From Saprospiraceae bacterium UBA7687 (GTDB lineage Bacteria; Bacteroidota; Bacteroidia; Chitinophagales; Saprospiraceae): a stretch of 64,000 nt of DNA. Made by a program: the position numbers and the translations under genes. Shown piece after piece: positions 1 through 8,128 of this stretch. The first letter of the stretch is position 1. Every line of letters begins with the position of its first letter. The DNA lies in contig DLGT01000024.1 in assembly GCA_002482845.1 (NCBI GenBank), positions 38,137 through 102,136 of the forward strand. Direction: 5' to 3'. Below the pieces are notes generated by a model that worked only from the letters and a program-made list of their open reading frames with translations, was not told the DNA's origin and searched no databases.

Positions 1-1
1 T

Positions 2-436
2 GATGCTAATTCGCTTGTAAATGCAGGAAATGATTATTTGCATTATAGAAATTCTATAGATTCATTTCAGAAATTAGATTTTAAAGGTAGTTATCCTAAA
101 TTTTTGTTCTATTTGGATAATAAAGCCATTTTTTTAGTAAATAATGCCTATGAAGGCAATCAACTTTGGGAGTATCAGATTTCAGAAACAAGCAATGTAA
201 CAAGCGAACCTAAACAGATTAAAGATCTAATCAAAATCTCTCCAAATCCGGTTTCTGATATTTTAAGAATCCAAGAAAATATTGATTTAAGTGGAGAGAT
301 TATTGATGTTTTTGGAAAGACAGTTAATACGTTTTTAAGTTCCCAAAGTGGTATAGATGTACATAATTTACCCCAAGGTACATACTTTATAAAATCTCGA
401 AGTAATACTATCTTAGCAAAATTTATTAAAATCTAA
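2..436 (+). CDS. C-terminal part of a T9SS-secreted protein (5' end outside window)
   Basis: The reading frame is open to the left edge of the window, so this is the tail of a longer gene and its real start is not visible. The last ~75 residues look like a type A T9SS sorting domain: an ISPNPVSD motif opening a small beta-sandwich, a middle strand with IDVFGKTV, a LPQGTYFIK motif and a short basic C-terminus (KFIKI). Such domains direct export through the outer membrane by the type IX system and are then cleaved. The catalytic or binding part of the protein lies upstream, so no function can be given. The frame ends 14 nt before a decayed ORF on the same strand. Confidence 0.85.
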   Translation, partial: DANSLVNAGNDYLHYRNSIDSFQKLDFKGSYPKFLFYLDNKAIFLVNNAYEGNQLWEYQISETSNVTSEPKQIKDLIKISPNPVSDILRIQENIDLSGEIIDVFGKTVNTFLSSQSGIDVHNLPQGTYFIKSRSNTILAKFIKI

Positions 437-450
437 TTTCTGGCTAAATT

Positions 451-897
451 TTGTTTCATTCTCATTGTAAAATTGCTTTCTATTATGATAATGATAGAAT
501 AGAAATAGATAATATTTTTAATGTAGATGAAATATATAAATTATTAAACCCAAATAGGGTTCATTTGTTTCATAAAGATATTACAAAGACTTCTGCACCA
601 ATTAAGGTAGAGTTATCAATTACAAGTGGGAAATCACTTGAATTAAGAGTGGCTTCAGGACTTGGTTTATAGCTGCCGTATTATACATCAGATTATGATA
701 TAGATAAACAGAGTTTAAAGGACTTTCCAATAAATGAATTTGGTTATATTGATAACAGAAAGCTCTATTTAATCAATACTCCAAGATTGATTGGTTTTAT
801 TAAAGATTTACGAAGTTTTTTTGAGACACACAACGGGAAGGAAAAATCTAATAATGCACAGTTGGAAAAGTTTCCAGAATTCCCTTGGTATAAATGA
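451..897 (+). pseudogene. Decayed ORF with in-frame amber stop, unknown family
   Basis: One frame runs from just after the TAA at 445-447 to a TGA at 895-897 and is interrupted only by a TAG at 670-672. It would encode about 148 residues. Both halves look protein-like and continuous: the first half has FYYDNDRIEIDNI and ends VASGLGL; the second half resumes LPYYTSDYDIDK and ends EKFPEFPWYK. There is no ATG or ribosome binding site at the left end, so the 5' end also seems lost. I do not recognise the family. A sequencing error at the TAG cannot be excluded, but the missing start also points to a remnant. Confidence 0.55.
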
Positions 898-979
898 TGA
901 TTTTTGAACTTATATTTAATTACTTTATTTGTTTATTTTTAACTAACTTTACTAAGTTACCGTTTACGGTTTAGAAGCC

Positions 980-2179
980 TTAAACTCGTCTCCTCAAACT
1001 AAAAAACGATAATCCCACCAAAACACTCAACATAATCAATCCCAAATACAAGAAATAAAAACCATACTGATCGGCTATCAACATACTCCCTAACGGAGCT
1101 ACGATGTGGGCGACACCATATGCCATCGCATAAAGTGCCATGTACTGTCCACGACGATCTTCTGTGGGTCGTGATACGGCATAATTAGTCATAAATGGCA
1201 TGGCAAACATCTCTGAGAAAGACATCAATACGATAAATATCACTGCAGGAATAATACTTGTCCATCCTGCTACCAATGCCATAAAACTCAAGACTAACAA
1301 TCCACAACCTATACTCGTCATGATCATGTAACGGGTGATGTGCTCTAAACTTCTGATAAATGGCATCTCCAACACTACGATGATGAGTCCATTCAACGCT
1401 AGCAACAATCCTATTTTTGTCGGTGAAAAACACCATTCTTTTTCCCAATATACTGGCACACTCGTGAATAATTGGAAAAATGCTATACCATACAACGCTA
1501 CAAGCATAATGAATACCAAATATTCTGTGTCTTTGTACGCAGATCGACCTGTGATGGTAGTTTCTGTCTTTTTTTCAGGCACGGATGCTTTGTTGAATGG
1601 TAAGTATCTATATAAAATATATGCAGCCATTAGGCAGGTAAATGCATCGATGAGAAATATCCACTTAAAACCTAAAGTGCCAGCCACAATACCACCCATA
1701 GCTGGACCTATAGAAAAGCCAAGATTGATGGCAAAACGCATTAGCGAAAATGATCTTGTACGATTTTCTGGTGCTGAATAGGCGGCTATGGCTACACTAT
1801 TGGCGGGTCGCAACGTATCTGCAACCAGCGAAAAACAAAAAACCATGCACAAAATGGCATAATAATCCGTGATAAAAACGAGCGCAACTAGAAAAATTAC
1901 ACTTATCAGCAGAGAATATAACTGAATGTGGTAGTATCCATATTTATCTGTGAGATAACCACCGACATATGCGCCCAAGATACTTCCGAGACCATAAGCG
2001 CCCATCACCCAACCAGCAGCGGAAAGCGAAAAACCTAGATCAGTAGTCAAGTACAGCGTCATAAATGGCAATACCATCGCTCCAGCTCTATTGATGAGCA
2101 TGATGAGACTCAAGAGCCAGACACTTCGAGAGAGTCCCGAAAAAGAATCCGCATAGATATTGATGATTTTTTTTACCAT
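980..2179 (-). CDS. Major facilitator superfamily (MFS) transporter, DHA1-like
   Basis: A 399-residue polytopic membrane protein with about 12 hydrophobic segments, the normal MFS size. The loop between TM2 and TM3 carries a clear MFS motif A (GGYLTDKYG, about residues 73-81), and TM4/TM5 contain the Arg- and Pro-rich pattern typical of proton-driven drug/H+ antiporters (LRPANSVAIAAY, SIGPAMGG). It probably exports a small molecule across the inner membrane; the substrate cannot be read from sequence. The start ATG lies 9 nt downstream of the recN stop on the same strand, so the two are probably co-transcribed, although the functions look unrelated. Confidence 0.85.
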   Translation of the reverse strand: MVKKIINIYADSFSGLSRSVWLLSLIMLINRAGAMVLPFMTLYLTTDLGFSLSAAGWVMGAYGLGSILGAYVGGYLTDKYGYYHIQLYSLLISVIFLVALVFITDYYAILCMVFCFSLVADTLRPANSVAIAAYSAPENRTRSFSLMRFAINLGFSIGPAMGGIVAGTLGFKWIFLIDAFTCLMAAYILYRYLPFNKASVPEKKTETTITGRSAYKDTEYLVFIMLVALYGIAFFQLFTSVPVYWEKEWCFSPTKIGLLLALNGLIIVVLEMPFIRSLEHITRYMIMTSIGCGLLVLSFMALVAGWTSIIPAVIFIVLMSFSEMFAMPFMTNYAVSRPTEDRRGQYMALYAMAYGVAHIVAPLGSMLIADQYGFYFLYLGLIMLSVLVGLSFFSLRRRV

Positions 2180-2188
2180 CTTATTGGT

Positions 2189-3844
2189 TTATATCCCTAT
2201 AAGTTCCTTGGCGTTGGCTTTGGCGGCTTCTGTCGGTGGGTTTCCACTCAACATTTTTGCTATTTCTGTCACTCGATCTTCGATACTCAGTTCTCTCATT
2301 GCGGTGACCGTACGAGCATCGTTATCTGACTTATATACCCAGAAATGACTCTGTGCTTTTGCCGCAATCTGTGGAGAGTGTGTGATCGTTATGATCTGAT
2401 GTTTTTTGGATAAGTTCGCTAGAATGACACCCATTTTTTGAGCTACATCGCCCGATACACCTGCATCTATCTCATCAAAGATTAGTGTAGGTAAGGTGAT
2501 AGCACCTGCTACCAGTGACTTCACACATAACGTGAGTCTAGACATCTCTCCACCGGATGCAGTATCTTTGAGTGGTAGAAATTCACTGCCTTTATTCGGT
2601 GCAAAGAGTATGCTCACATCATCTAAGCCTGATGGAGAAAGCTCCTTCAGTGTCGATGATTTGATCTTGATATAAGCGTGCTCCATAGACAAACTCACGA
2701 GAAGGTCATGAATATTATTTTCAAAATCTTGCATTACCTTTTGTCTTTTTTCAGACAATTGGGTTGCAAGTGTTCTTAGTTCTGTTTCTTTTTGGATACA
2801 CTGACTTTCTAAGGTCTCAATTTCATTGGTCAAGTCAGAAAAACTATCCAATTTTTTTTGAATACTCGCTTCTACTGCAAGCAGTTCGTCTAGATCTGAT
2901 ACTTGATGCTTCTTTTGCAATCGATATATTAGATTTAGCCTTGTATTGGTCTGATGTATGGCTTCTTCGTCATATTCTGTGGCATCAGCCATAAACGACG
3001 CTTCTTTGGCGATGTCAGCAAGTTCTTCGCGTACTGAGAGCAATCTATCATACACGTCTTCATAACTTTTGTCGAGATGACGTATGGTGCTGAACTGATT
3101 ACTTAGCAATTGCAACTGACCTATGATGGCACTTTCGTCTTCTTCGAGACCATGCACAAGAAGTGTAGTATTTTTTTTGATATCTTCAGCAGAAGTAAGT
3201 TTTTGAAGGAGATTTTCTAAGTCTGCCTGTTCGCCTTGTTTGAGTTCCGCTTGGTTAAATTCATTCATTTGGAACGAAAGGAACTCGATTTCTTGATTAG
3301 CGTTTCGGTTTTTCTCACGCAATTCATCCAGTTTTCGGATGGCTTGTCGGTAAGATTTGTATTGATTTTGATAGGTTTCGAGCAAGGATTTATTCCCTGC
3401 AAGGGCATCTATCATTTGCAACTGAAAAGCAGGTTTTTGGATATCGAGCGTATCAAACTGTTGGTGAATATCTATCAGTCCTTCCGTCAAGGTCTGCAAA
3501 ATATCCAAAGTCACAGGCGAGTCATTGACAAAGGCACGACTTTTTCCACCCGGGGCAATCTCCCTTCTAATGAGCAATTCGTCACTATAATCAAGGCCTT
3601 CTTCAGTAAAATAATCATGGAGTTGATAAGCAGTGATATCAAAAGTGGCTTCTACATAACATTTCCTTTCTTGGTCGTAAAGGACCTTAGTATCAGCTCG
3701 TTTGCCCATGATAAGGCCGAGTGCACCTAGCAAAATAGATTTACCAGCACCTGTCTCTCCGGTGATGATGGTCAATCCATCCGGAAAAGCGATTTCCAGC
3801 CTATCTATAATGGCATAATTCTGTATTTCGATCTTTCTTAGCAT
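2189..3844 (-). CDS. recN: DNA repair protein RecN
   Basis: A 551-residue SMC-like ATPase for double-strand-break repair. The N-terminus has the RecN signature LRKIEIQNYAIID followed by Walker A GETGAGKS (about residues 30-37). A long coiled coil fills the middle (about 150-370), and the C-terminal half has the ABC signature ASGGEMSRL and Walker B LIFDEIDAGVSG. Length matches the family (~550). The start is set at the ATG at 3844 rather than a TTG at 3856, because the TTG is the last three bases of a -7 promoter box (TACTTTTG at 3854-3861) and RecN proteins start at this Met. This leaves a very short leader. Confidence 0.95.
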   Translation of the reverse strand: MLRKIEIQNYAIIDRLEIAFPDGLTIITGETGAGKSILLGALGLIMGKRADTKVLYDQERKCYVEATFDITAYQLHDYFTEEGLDYSDELLIRREIAPGGKSRAFVNDSPVTLDILQTLTEGLIDIHQQFDTLDIQKPAFQLQMIDALAGNKSLLETYQNQYKSYRQAIRKLDELREKNRNANQEIEFLSFQMNEFNQAELKQGEQADLENLLQKLTSAEDIKKNTTLLVHGLEEDESAIIGQLQLLSNQFSTIRHLDKSYEDVYDRLLSVREELADIAKEASFMADATEYDEEAIHQTNTRLNLIYRLQKKHQVSDLDELLAVEASIQKKLDSFSDLTNEIETLESQCIQKETELRTLATQLSEKRQKVMQDFENNIHDLLVSLSMEHAYIKIKSSTLKELSPSGLDDVSILFAPNKGSEFLPLKDTASGGEMSRLTLCVKSLVAGAITLPTLIFDEIDAGVSGDVAQKMGVILANLSKKHQIITITHSPQIAAKAQSHFWVYKSDNDARTVTAMRELSIEDRVTEIAKMLSGNPPTEAAKANAKELIGI

Positions 3845-3853
3845 ATCAAGGTG

Positions 3854-3861
3854 CAAAAGTA
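3854..3861 (-). promoter_or_regulatory. Bacteroidota -7 box upstream of recN
   Basis: Minus-strand TACTTTTG matches the Bacteroidota -7 consensus TAnnTTTG and sits 9 nt before the recN ATG, implying a nearly leaderless transcript. I found no convincing -33 TTG at the usual spacing. Confidence 0.5.
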
Positions 3862-3922
3862 AAGATTTCTAGCTTAGAAAAGTATGTTGATGTAGGTCCA
3901 AATAAAAAATAATTTAAGTATG

Positions 3923-4059
3923 ATTTACTCCGAAAAGCAATCAGGCAGGAATATAAGTGATCTGTCTGATTCTACTCATTTGATAATCAACGGTTTCCCT
4001 TTAGGGGTCAGGGGTTAAAACCAGTTGAGTATCAAAATTCGAGTGTTTTCGGAGTGAAT
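3923..4059. repeat. Cloverleaf-like nested inverted-repeat element
   Basis: The recN/kinase intergenic region contains three nested pairings. The outer arms are 3923-3936 (ATTTACTCCGAAAA) with 4046-4059 (13 of 14 complementary, the rest G-T). Inside are hairpin 1, 3939-3948 (AATCAGGCAG) with 3962-3971, and hairpin 2, 3980-3996 with 4018-4035 (17/18 nt arms with one bulge and one mismatch), whose tip has CCCTTTAGGGG. Together they form a three-way junction. It could be a small non-autonomous mobile element (MITE/REP-like) or a structured RNA; no ORF is present. Confidence 0.6.
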
Positions 4060-4122
4060 TTAAGCGCATAGTGGTTTTCCATCATATTGCGTCACTGAGA
4101 TACAAAATGAATTGAATATTAG

Positions 4123-4130
4123 TACATTTG
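4123..4130 (+). promoter_or_regulatory. Putative -7 box upstream of the TPR histidine kinase
   Basis: TACATTTG fits TAnnTTTG and lies 22 nt before the ATG at 4153. No good -33 element is visible. Confidence 0.45.
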
Positions 4131-4152
4131 TTTTCCAAAAATATCCTAAAAC

Positions 4153-5895
4153 ATGAAGCGCATCCTTCTCTTATTGCTCATCATACTGTTATTCACAGCC
4201 AATCAATTATTGTCTCAAACCAATATTGATTTACTCAAGAAGTATCAAGATCTAGATTCCATCATATCTACAGCATCGGAAAATAATCCTAGCGATGCCG
4301 TCTCAGCTATCAAAGATCAAATGGCTTTGGCCCAAAAAATGCAAAGTGATTCATTGATATTTTTAGCAGAAATAAACAGAGCGAGAATACTAAATGATTT
4401 GGGATTATTTGATCAGACTTTTGAAATTCTTTATGACCTTTTAGCTAAGACAGAAAAAAAACGTAATGATAAACGAACTATAGACCTACATTTTTATATA
4501 GGAGCAAGCTACTTCCAAATGAGTGATCATGAAAAGTCAGTGTCACATTTTGAGAAAGGGAAAAAACTTGCTATTCAACACCAGAAGTATGAAGATACAG
4601 TCAAAATCAACTTGGAACTAGGTCTTGCTTATGTTGGTGTAGGTCAGAATAAAAAGGGTTTTGAGATGTTAGAAAAGAATCTTGAATTAGCAAAAAGTTT
4701 AAAAAACGAAGAACTTATTTTGACTGGACTTGACAATCTTTCAAATTCTTATTTTGAAATAGGTGACAATGAAAATGCGTTAAAATATCAATTAGAATTG
4801 CTTAATTATCCCAATTATCTTAATGACTCCAAACATTTTAAGACAGCTATCAACCAACATTTAGCAGAAATTTATATTGCCCTAGAAAGATGGGACGATG
4901 CTCAAAAACACCTAACAGTTGCCATAAAATACGCCACTGAAATGGGTAGTAATGATTGGCTATTTGATTGCTACAAAAATCAAGCAGCTATCTACGAAGC
5001 AAAAGGAAAGTATAAAGAAGCACTTTTATATCATCAAAAATATTTGGCCGTAAAAGACTCTGTTTATCAAGAAGATTATGGTAATAAAATGAGTGCAATG
5101 GCCAATCTTTACGAACTAGAACATAAAGAACATCAAATAGATAAATTGACTATCGATACACAAATCGCAACTGCTAAAGTGGAAAGATTAACCTTTTTTG
5201 CTGCGTTTCTAGTATTGTTGATAGGGCTTTTATTAACTTTTCACCAATACAGAAAAAACAAAACTGAAAAAGATTTGCAACAAAAAATTGCATTTCAACT
5301 CATTCAAGCTCAGGAAGATGAACGTCAACGAATAGCCAAAGATCTACATGATAGTGTAGGGCAAAATATATTATTTCTTAAGAATCAGGTTCAAAATAAT
5401 AGTGACCAAATCGACACAACAAAACTTATAAAATCTATTGATGATGCGTTACAAGAAATTAGAAATATTTCCAAAAACCTTTACCCAAATCAATTAGAAA
5501 AATATGGCCTTATCGCAGCAGTAGAAGCGCTAGCTGATGAAGTCAGTCAATCGACAGGTATATTTGTAAGTAGTGACATGGAAGGTATAGAAGAAATTCT
5601 CAATAACAATGTCAAAATAAATTTTTATCGCATCATCCAAGAATTTGTCAATAATACCCTCAAACATGCAGATGCCACAGCCATCAGAATCACTGCACAA
5701 CAGACTGACCAAACCATTGAGCTCATCGTGCAAGATAATGGCAAGGGATTTGACAAAGCTGATATGCAACGCAAAGCCAATCGGTCTTTTGGATTAATTA
5801 ATATGGAAGAAAGGGTGAAGATGCTCAAAGGAACATTTGCCATAGAATCAGAACCTGGTAAAGGCACAAAATCGACATTTAGCATTCCTGTGTAG
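4153..5895 (+). CDS. TPR-containing sensor histidine kinase (HisKA_3 / NarL-type), orphan
   Basis: A 580-residue two-component kinase. It has an N-terminal signal peptide (about 1-21), then about six tetratricopeptide-like helical repeats (about 30-310) predicted to be periplasmic, a single TM segment (about 346-364), a short coiled coil, a HisKA_3 dimerisation domain with the phospho-acceptor His at about residue 399 (AKDLHDSVGQ), and an HATPase_c domain with N box (EFVNNTLKHA) and G1 box (DNGKGFD). Kinases of this build normally phosphorylate a LuxR-type response regulator encoded next door. None is present here: the next gene is a small membrane protein. The signal sensed is unknown. Confidence 0.9.
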   Translation: MKRILLLLLIILLFTANQLLSQTNIDLLKKYQDLDSIISTASENNPSDAVSAIKDQMALAQKMQSDSLIFLAEINRARILNDLGLFDQTFEILYDLLAKTEKKRNDKRTIDLHFYIGASYFQMSDHEKSVSHFEKGKKLAIQHQKYEDTVKINLELGLAYVGVGQNKKGFEMLEKNLELAKSLKNEELILTGLDNLSNSYFEIGDNENALKYQLELLNYPNYLNDSKHFKTAINQHLAEIYIALERWDDAQKHLTVAIKYATEMGSNDWLFDCYKNQAAIYEAKGKYKEALLYHQKYLAVKDSVYQEDYGNKMSAMANLYELEHKEHQIDKLTIDTQIATAKVERLTFFAAFLVLLIGLLLTFHQYRKNKTEKDLQQKIAFQLIQAQEDERQRIAKDLHDSVGQNILFLKNQVQNNSDQIDTTKLIKSIDDALQEIRNISKNLYPNQLEKYGLIAAVEALADEVSQSTGIFVSSDMEGIEEILNNNVKINFYRIIQEFVNNTLKHADATAIRITAQQTDQTIELIVQDNGKGFDKADMQRKANRSFGLINMEERVKMLKGTFAIESEPGKGTKSTFSIPV

Positions 5896-6232
5896 AATTA
5901 AAATTTGACCAATAATCATCTAATTTTAAAAAAGTGTCTCTTCTTAAAAAATGTGCTTTAATGCGGGATAGTTGTTTAGAAAATTTGAAACTGTTCAGCT
6001 ATAACCCCAAAGGGGTAAAATAATAATAACCACGGATGTACTTCAGCGGTAAAAATGGAAAACTAACATAATTTTGGTGCTATTTTTTTGTCGATAAGCT
6101 GCAAACCCGTCAAGTTTCCGCATGAAATCGTGACAAAATTGTAGCGAAATAGTAAACACCTGAATAGTTAAAAAATTTTCAGTTATCAATAAATAGTTCT
6201 GAATTGTGACCATACCTTTTTATTATAAACAC
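5896..6232. other. Gene-free intergenic stretch with a small GC palindrome
   Basis: I see no coding frame here. A perfect short palindrome ACCCCAAAGGGGT lies at 6003-6015 and could form a hairpin after the kinase gene, but no T-run follows it immediately, so I do not call it a terminator. A second promoter-like TACCTTTT lies at 6213-6220. Confidence 0.4.
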
Positions 6233-6240
6233 TACCTTTG
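6233..6240 (+). promoter_or_regulatory. -7 box upstream of the small membrane protein
   Basis: TACCTTTG matches TAnnTTTG and lies 24 nt before the ATG at 6265. The TTG inside it could be mistaken for a start codon at 6238. Confidence 0.55.
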
Positions 6241-6264
6241 TCCAAATCAAAAAATACAATAGTC

Positions 6265-6699
6265 ATGTACGAATTTATAAAAACATCTCACTCTCACTTA
6301 GCTTGGGTACTTCTTGCGGTCCTTATAGTGGCGATCTTGATCCTTACGATTTCTAGATTTAGCAAAAAACCATTTTCTGCACCACATCTCAAAGTCGCTT
6401 TGGTAGGCATGATAGCTACCCACATTCAGCTATTGCTTGGACTGATTTTATATGTTATTTCACCGAATGGCATCAAAAATTTATCTGGTGCGACAATGAA
6501 GGATTCTTTTGCAAGATTATTGGCACTCGAGCATCCCATTATGATGATATTAGCCATAGTGCTAATCACTGTTGGATATGCTAAAGCAAAAAAAGCAGTA
6601 GGAACAGACAAAGCATATAGCGCTGTCACTATTTATTACACCATAGCATTGATCCTTATGTTGTCAAGAATTCCTTGGCAAGTGTGGATGAAAGGGTAG
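6265..6699 (+). CDS. Small four-helix membrane protein, cytochrome-b-like, conserved in Bacteroidota
   Basis: A 144-residue protein with four predicted membrane helices (about 10-32, 43-66, 86-104, 118-138). Conserved-looking His residues sit at or near helix ends (HSHLAW near the N-terminus, THIQ in helix 2, LEHP before helix 3), which is why relatives are often labelled cytochrome b-like; heme binding is not proven. The start is placed at ATG 6265 because an upstream TTG in frame lies inside the -7 promoter box. It stands alone between two longer intergenic regions. Confidence 0.7.
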   Translation: MYEFIKTSHSHLAWVLLAVLIVAILILTISRFSKKPFSAPHLKVALVGMIATHIQLLLGLILYVISPNGIKNLSGATMKDSFARLLALEHPIMMILAIVLITVGYAKAKKAVGTDKAYSAVTIYYTIALILMLSRIPWQVWMKG

Positions 6700-6738
6700 A
6701 AGATTGGCTTTATTATATGGATCAACTTAACTCACCTT

Positions 6739-6890
6739 CCATAGATACTCCGTACTTACTCCCTATCAACTCCCTACATGCTCCCTACACGTTCCGTATG
6801 TAATCCCACCGAGTTCCCACCGAGTTCCCACTGAGTTCCCACCGAGTTCCCACGAGTTCCCACTGAGTTCCCACTAGATCCCACTAGCGT
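6739..6890. repeat. Degenerate tandem array of CTCCCTAC and GAGTTCCCAC units
   Basis: The block starts with CCATAGATACTCCGTA, continues through several CTCCCTAC-type units and CACGTTCCGTATG, and ends in about seven units of roughly 10-11 nt based on GAGTTCCCAC with C/T variation. The same ordered series recurs at 63869-64000 at the right edge of the window. No ORF of credible composition uses it. It is a dispersed intergenic repeat of unknown function. Confidence 0.8.
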
Positions 6891-7118
6891 CGACTGAGAT
6901 GTTAGTATAGGACAATAGTGCACCATATGCTAAAATCACACAAAATACTTTGTCATTAACCTAACTAACCATCAAAAATCTGTGTTATCTGTGCGCCAAT
7001 CTGTGAAGTAGTCTTTTTTGACTTCAGGGGTCTTGGCATTTTCGCAAATCAGCAAATCGTCCAAATCAGCAATCCAACCACCAAAACATATAAATTTTTA
7101 GGTTTGCAGATAAAAAAC
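6891..7118. other. Gene-free intergenic stretch with ATCTGTG phrase repeats
   Basis: No gene is visible. Around 6977-7008 the phrase ATCTGTG appears twice, with a related TATCTGTG between them, and around 7036-7072 related phrases based on AAATCAGCAA recur. This is low-complexity repeat-like sequence; I assign no function. Confidence 0.35.
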
Positions 7119-7126
7119 TACCTTTG
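7119..7126 (+). promoter_or_regulatory. -7 box upstream of the PfkB kinase
   Basis: TACCTTTG matches the Bacteroidota consensus and lies 25 nt before the ATG at 7152. Confidence 0.5.
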
Positions 7127-7151
7127 CGCGCTGAAATAAAAAAATAATCTT

Positions 7152-8069
7152 ATGAGTCTTCTTACGATAGGTACAGTCGCTTTTGATACCATAGAAACAC
7201 CTTACGGAAAAGCAGAAATGGTCATAGGTGGCGCATGTACGTACATCAGCTGGGCAGCTTCTTATTTTACCAAAAATATTCATCTTGTTTCTATAGTAGG
7301 CGATGATTTTCCTCAGTCTGAATTGGATGCACTCACTGCTCGTGGTGTCAATCTAGATGGTCTAGAAACCGTCCAAGGAGGTAAATCATTTTTCTGGGCA
7401 GGACGTTACCACAATAATATGAATAGCCGCGACACTTTGATCACTGATCTGAATGTATTGGCAGATTTTAATCCTATCCTACCTGAAGCTGCCAAATCAT
7501 GCAAGTATGTCATGCTAGGCAATCTTACACCACAGATACAGTCACAAGTCCTAGACCAACTCGACGGTAGTCAAAAACTCATTGCATTGGACACTATGAA
7601 TTTTTGGATGGATATTGCTATGGACGAACTGAAAAGTGTCATATCAAGGATAAATTTATTGACCATCAATGATGAAGAAGCTAGACAATTGTCGGGCGAA
7701 CACTCACTAGTGAAAGCAGCAAAAGTGATCCACGAGATGGGTCCTAAATACTTAGTCATCAAAAAAGGCGAACATGGTGCCTTACTTTTCCACAATGGAG
7801 ATATCTTTTTTGCGCCTGCACTACCACTAGCCGAAGTATTCGACCCTACAGGTGCTGGAGATACGTTTGCAGGTGGATTTATGGGTTACCTTGCTAAAAC
7901 TGATGATACATCAATGGAAAATATGAAACGTGCTATTATCGCAGGTTCAGCTATGGCTTCGTTTTGTGTAGAAGACTTCAGTCTAGACAGACTCCGAACA
8001 TTAAATGATACTGAAATCAATGATAGATTGGACAAGTTTAAAGATCTTGTTCATTTTGATTTTAAATAA
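7152..8069 (+). CDS. PfkB-family carbohydrate kinase
   Basis: A 305-residue cytoplasmic sugar or nucleoside kinase of the ribokinase/PfkB fold, of normal length. The N-terminal GGA motif (IGGACTYISWAAS) is the substrate-side signature, and the C-terminal DPTGAGDTFAGGF (about residues 235-247) is the PfkB signature with the anion hole and the catalytic Asp of GAGD. The substrate is not predictable from the motifs; relatives in Bacteroidota are annotated only as sugar kinase. It is followed after 59 nt by dgt on the same strand and may share its transcript. Confidence 0.9.
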   Translation: MSLLTIGTVAFDTIETPYGKAEMVIGGACTYISWAASYFTKNIHLVSIVGDDFPQSELDALTARGVNLDGLETVQGGKSFFWAGRYHNNMNSRDTLITDLNVLADFNPILPEAAKSCKYVMLGNLTPQIQSQVLDQLDGSQKLIALDTMNFWMDIAMDELKSVISRINLLTINDEEARQLSGEHSLVKAAKVIHEMGPKYLVIKKGEHGALLFHNGDIFFAPALPLAEVFDPTGAGDTFAGGFMGYLAKTDDTSMENMKRAIIAGSAMASFCVEDFSLDRLRTLNDTEINDRLDKFKDLVHFDFK

Positions 8070-8128
8070 ATTTCAAATAGTAGTCAGTAACATCCTGATA
8101 AAACAAATTCAAAAACTTAACCATAATC

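Noticed and set aside
451..897. Programmed stop-codon readthrough at the TAG
   Set aside because: No stem-loop or readthrough context is evident, and the 5' end also lacks a start, which fits a decayed gene better.
6739..6890. Possible CRISPR array
   Set aside because: Units are 10-11 nt and degenerate with no unique spacers, and there are no cas genes in the window.
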